Shown: one piece after another, positions 6,025 to 6,334 of the stretch
Numbering within the stretch: position 1 is the first letter of the stretch
How the letters are laid out: each line of letters starts with the position of its first letter
DNA from: an uncultured Streptococcus sp.
GTDB taxonomy: Bacteria; Bacillota; Bacilli; Lactobacillales; Streptococcaceae
DNA length: 6,334 nt
Reading direction: 5' to 3'
Assembly (NCBI GenBank): GCA_934216185.1
Contig: CAKQBM010000103.1
Location: 1-6,334, forward strand
Program-made: the position numbers and the translations under genes
Notes under the pieces: model-generated
What the model was told of the DNA's origin: nothing
Seen by the model: only the letters and a program-made list of their open reading frames with translations
Database searches by the model: none

Positions 6025-6225
6025 ATGGCTGAAGCTAAAAAAAAGCAGATCCCCCTTCGACTCTCAACAAAGTTATACGCTGCACTCGCATCATGGGCAG
6101 AAGACGACTTTCGTTCAGTCAATGGGCAAATCGAGTATCTCCTCACAGAATGTGTCAAGCAACGGAAAAAAGACGGAAAATACGTATCAGAAACCATTGA
6201 CGAACCATTTGAAATTGATATTTAA
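6025..6225 (+). CDS. Arc-like ribbon-helix-helix DNA-binding protein (66 aa)
   Basis: This small cytoplasmic protein has the layout of an Arc/MetJ-type ribbon-helix-helix fold. A lysine-rich N-terminus leads to the strand [14 protein letters not shown] (about 8-21), where alternating residues would contact DNA. Helices follow, including [20 protein letters not shown] (about 23-42), and an acidic tail ends FEIDI. The [12 protein letters not shown] segment resembles the second helix of Arc-type repressors and RHH antitoxins. The ATG at 6025 is chosen because it lies one base after the SPFH remnant stop and about 11 nt after AGGAAG; a longer reading from TTG at 5923 would run through the SPFH frame and is rejected. 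Proteins like this normally follow the SPFH gene in streptococci (recollection) and are sometimes labelled toxin-antitoxin proteins, but no toxin gene is adjacent here. A strong terminator follows directly. With its upstream partner truncated, its own promoter is unclear. Confidence 0.8.
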   Translation: MAEAKKKQIPLRLSTKLYAALASWAEDDFRSVNGQIEYLLTECVKQRKKDGKYVSETIDEPFEIDI

Positions 6226-6229
6226 CACC

Positions 6230-6265
6230 TTCTCCTGTCTGATAGGTCGGACAGGAGAATTTTTT
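6230..6265 (+). terminator. Rho-independent terminator after the RHH gene
   Basis: TTCTCCTGTC (6230-6239) pairs perfectly with GACAGGAGAA (6250-6259), extendable by T-G and G-C pairs (6240/6249, 6241/6248) to a 6-nt loop. TTTTTT (6260-6265) follows immediately. It starts 5 nt after the RHH stop codon. Confidence 0.92.
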
Positions 6266-6276
6266 CATCTTTTTTT

Positions 6277-6296
6277 GTCAAGTAACTTTACTTTAC
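6277..6296. repeat. Operator-like inverted repeat over a -35 element
   Basis: AAGTAA (6280-6285) and TTACTT (6288-6293) form a perfect inverted repeat around CT. After one mismatch (C6279/T6294) the symmetry continues with GT (6277-6278) and AC (6295-6296). The repeat overlaps the -35 hexamer at 6292-6297, a position where a bound repressor would block RNA polymerase. The regulator is not identifiable from the sequence. Confidence 0.45.
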
Positions 6297-6320
6297 AAAA
6301 AAAATGTGTTATCCTAGTAT
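6292..6320 (+). promoter_or_regulatory. Rightward promoter for a gene beyond the window
   Basis: TTTACA (6292-6297) and TAGTAT (6315-6320) are separated by 17 nt, a good sigma-A arrangement. It lies 26 nt after a strong terminator, with transcription expected to start near 6327 and run out of the window. No coding sequence can be assigned in the remaining bases. Confidence 0.6.
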
Positions 6321-6334
6321 GGTTGATGAAAATC

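Noticed and set aside
5952..6197. Minus-strand 81-aa open frame opposite the RHH gene
   Set aside because: It is a reverse-strand shadow of the RHH and SPFH-remnant frames, which have clear family resemblance, correct spacing and a terminator.
5923..6225. Longer 100-aa version of the RHH protein starting at TTG 5923
   Set aside because: The extra 34 residues come from an alternate frame of the SPFH remnant and do not look like an RHH extension; the ATG at 6025 has a ribosome binding site and sits right after the upstream stop.
1..6334. CRISPR array, tRNA, rRNA or insertion sequence
   Set aside because: No regularly spaced repeats, no tRNA-like cloverleaf, no rRNA sequence and no transposase frame were seen on either strand.

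Overview
The window looks like a chromosomal segment of a streptococcus, most likely the S. pneumoniae / S. mitis group. The evidence is AT-rich Firmicute DNA, strong AGGAGG-type ribosome binding sites, the gene order, a perfect CodY box at the left edge, and a streptococcal-type band-7 (SPFH) gene remnant with its ribbon-helix-helix partner at the right edge. The species call rests on my recollection of pneumococcal gene order, not on a search.

Almost all of the window (5692 down to 225, minus strand) is one tightly packed operon of five genes. In transcription order it encodes a PRD-type transcriptional regulator with C-terminal EIIB-like and EIIA domains (676 aa), a small PTS EIIB of the ascorbate/SgaB type (94 aa), a PTS EIIC of the UlaA/SgaT type (448 aa), the thiamine-diphosphate-binding N-terminal half of a split transketolase (285 aa), and its C-terminal half (310 aa). 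Junctions are +3, +12, +3 and -4 nt, and several ribosome binding sites lie inside the end of the preceding gene. A long stem-loop followed by a T-rich tract on the minus strand (about 165 to 97) ends the operon.

The likely job of the operon is to import and phosphorylate an unidentified sugar or sugar acid and pass the product to a dedicated transketolase, which would move a two-carbon unit into the pentose phosphate pool. No ascorbate-catabolic gene (UlaD/E/F/G type) and no free EIIA gene is present. The only EIIA in the window is the C-terminal domain of the regulator.

The left flank (1-224) has no gene. It holds the operon terminator, a CodY box with an adjacent degenerate copy, and an extended -10 promoter firing leftward out of the window. 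The gap 5693-5870 has no gene either. It holds the operon promoter, a cre-like site and a cluster of palindromes. To its right, on the plus strand, lie the last 50 or so codons of a truncated SPFH-family gene, an intact 66-aa Arc-like ribbon-helix-helix protein and a strong intrinsic terminator. The last 40 bases contain a promoter with an operator-like inverted repeat for a gene beyond the window.
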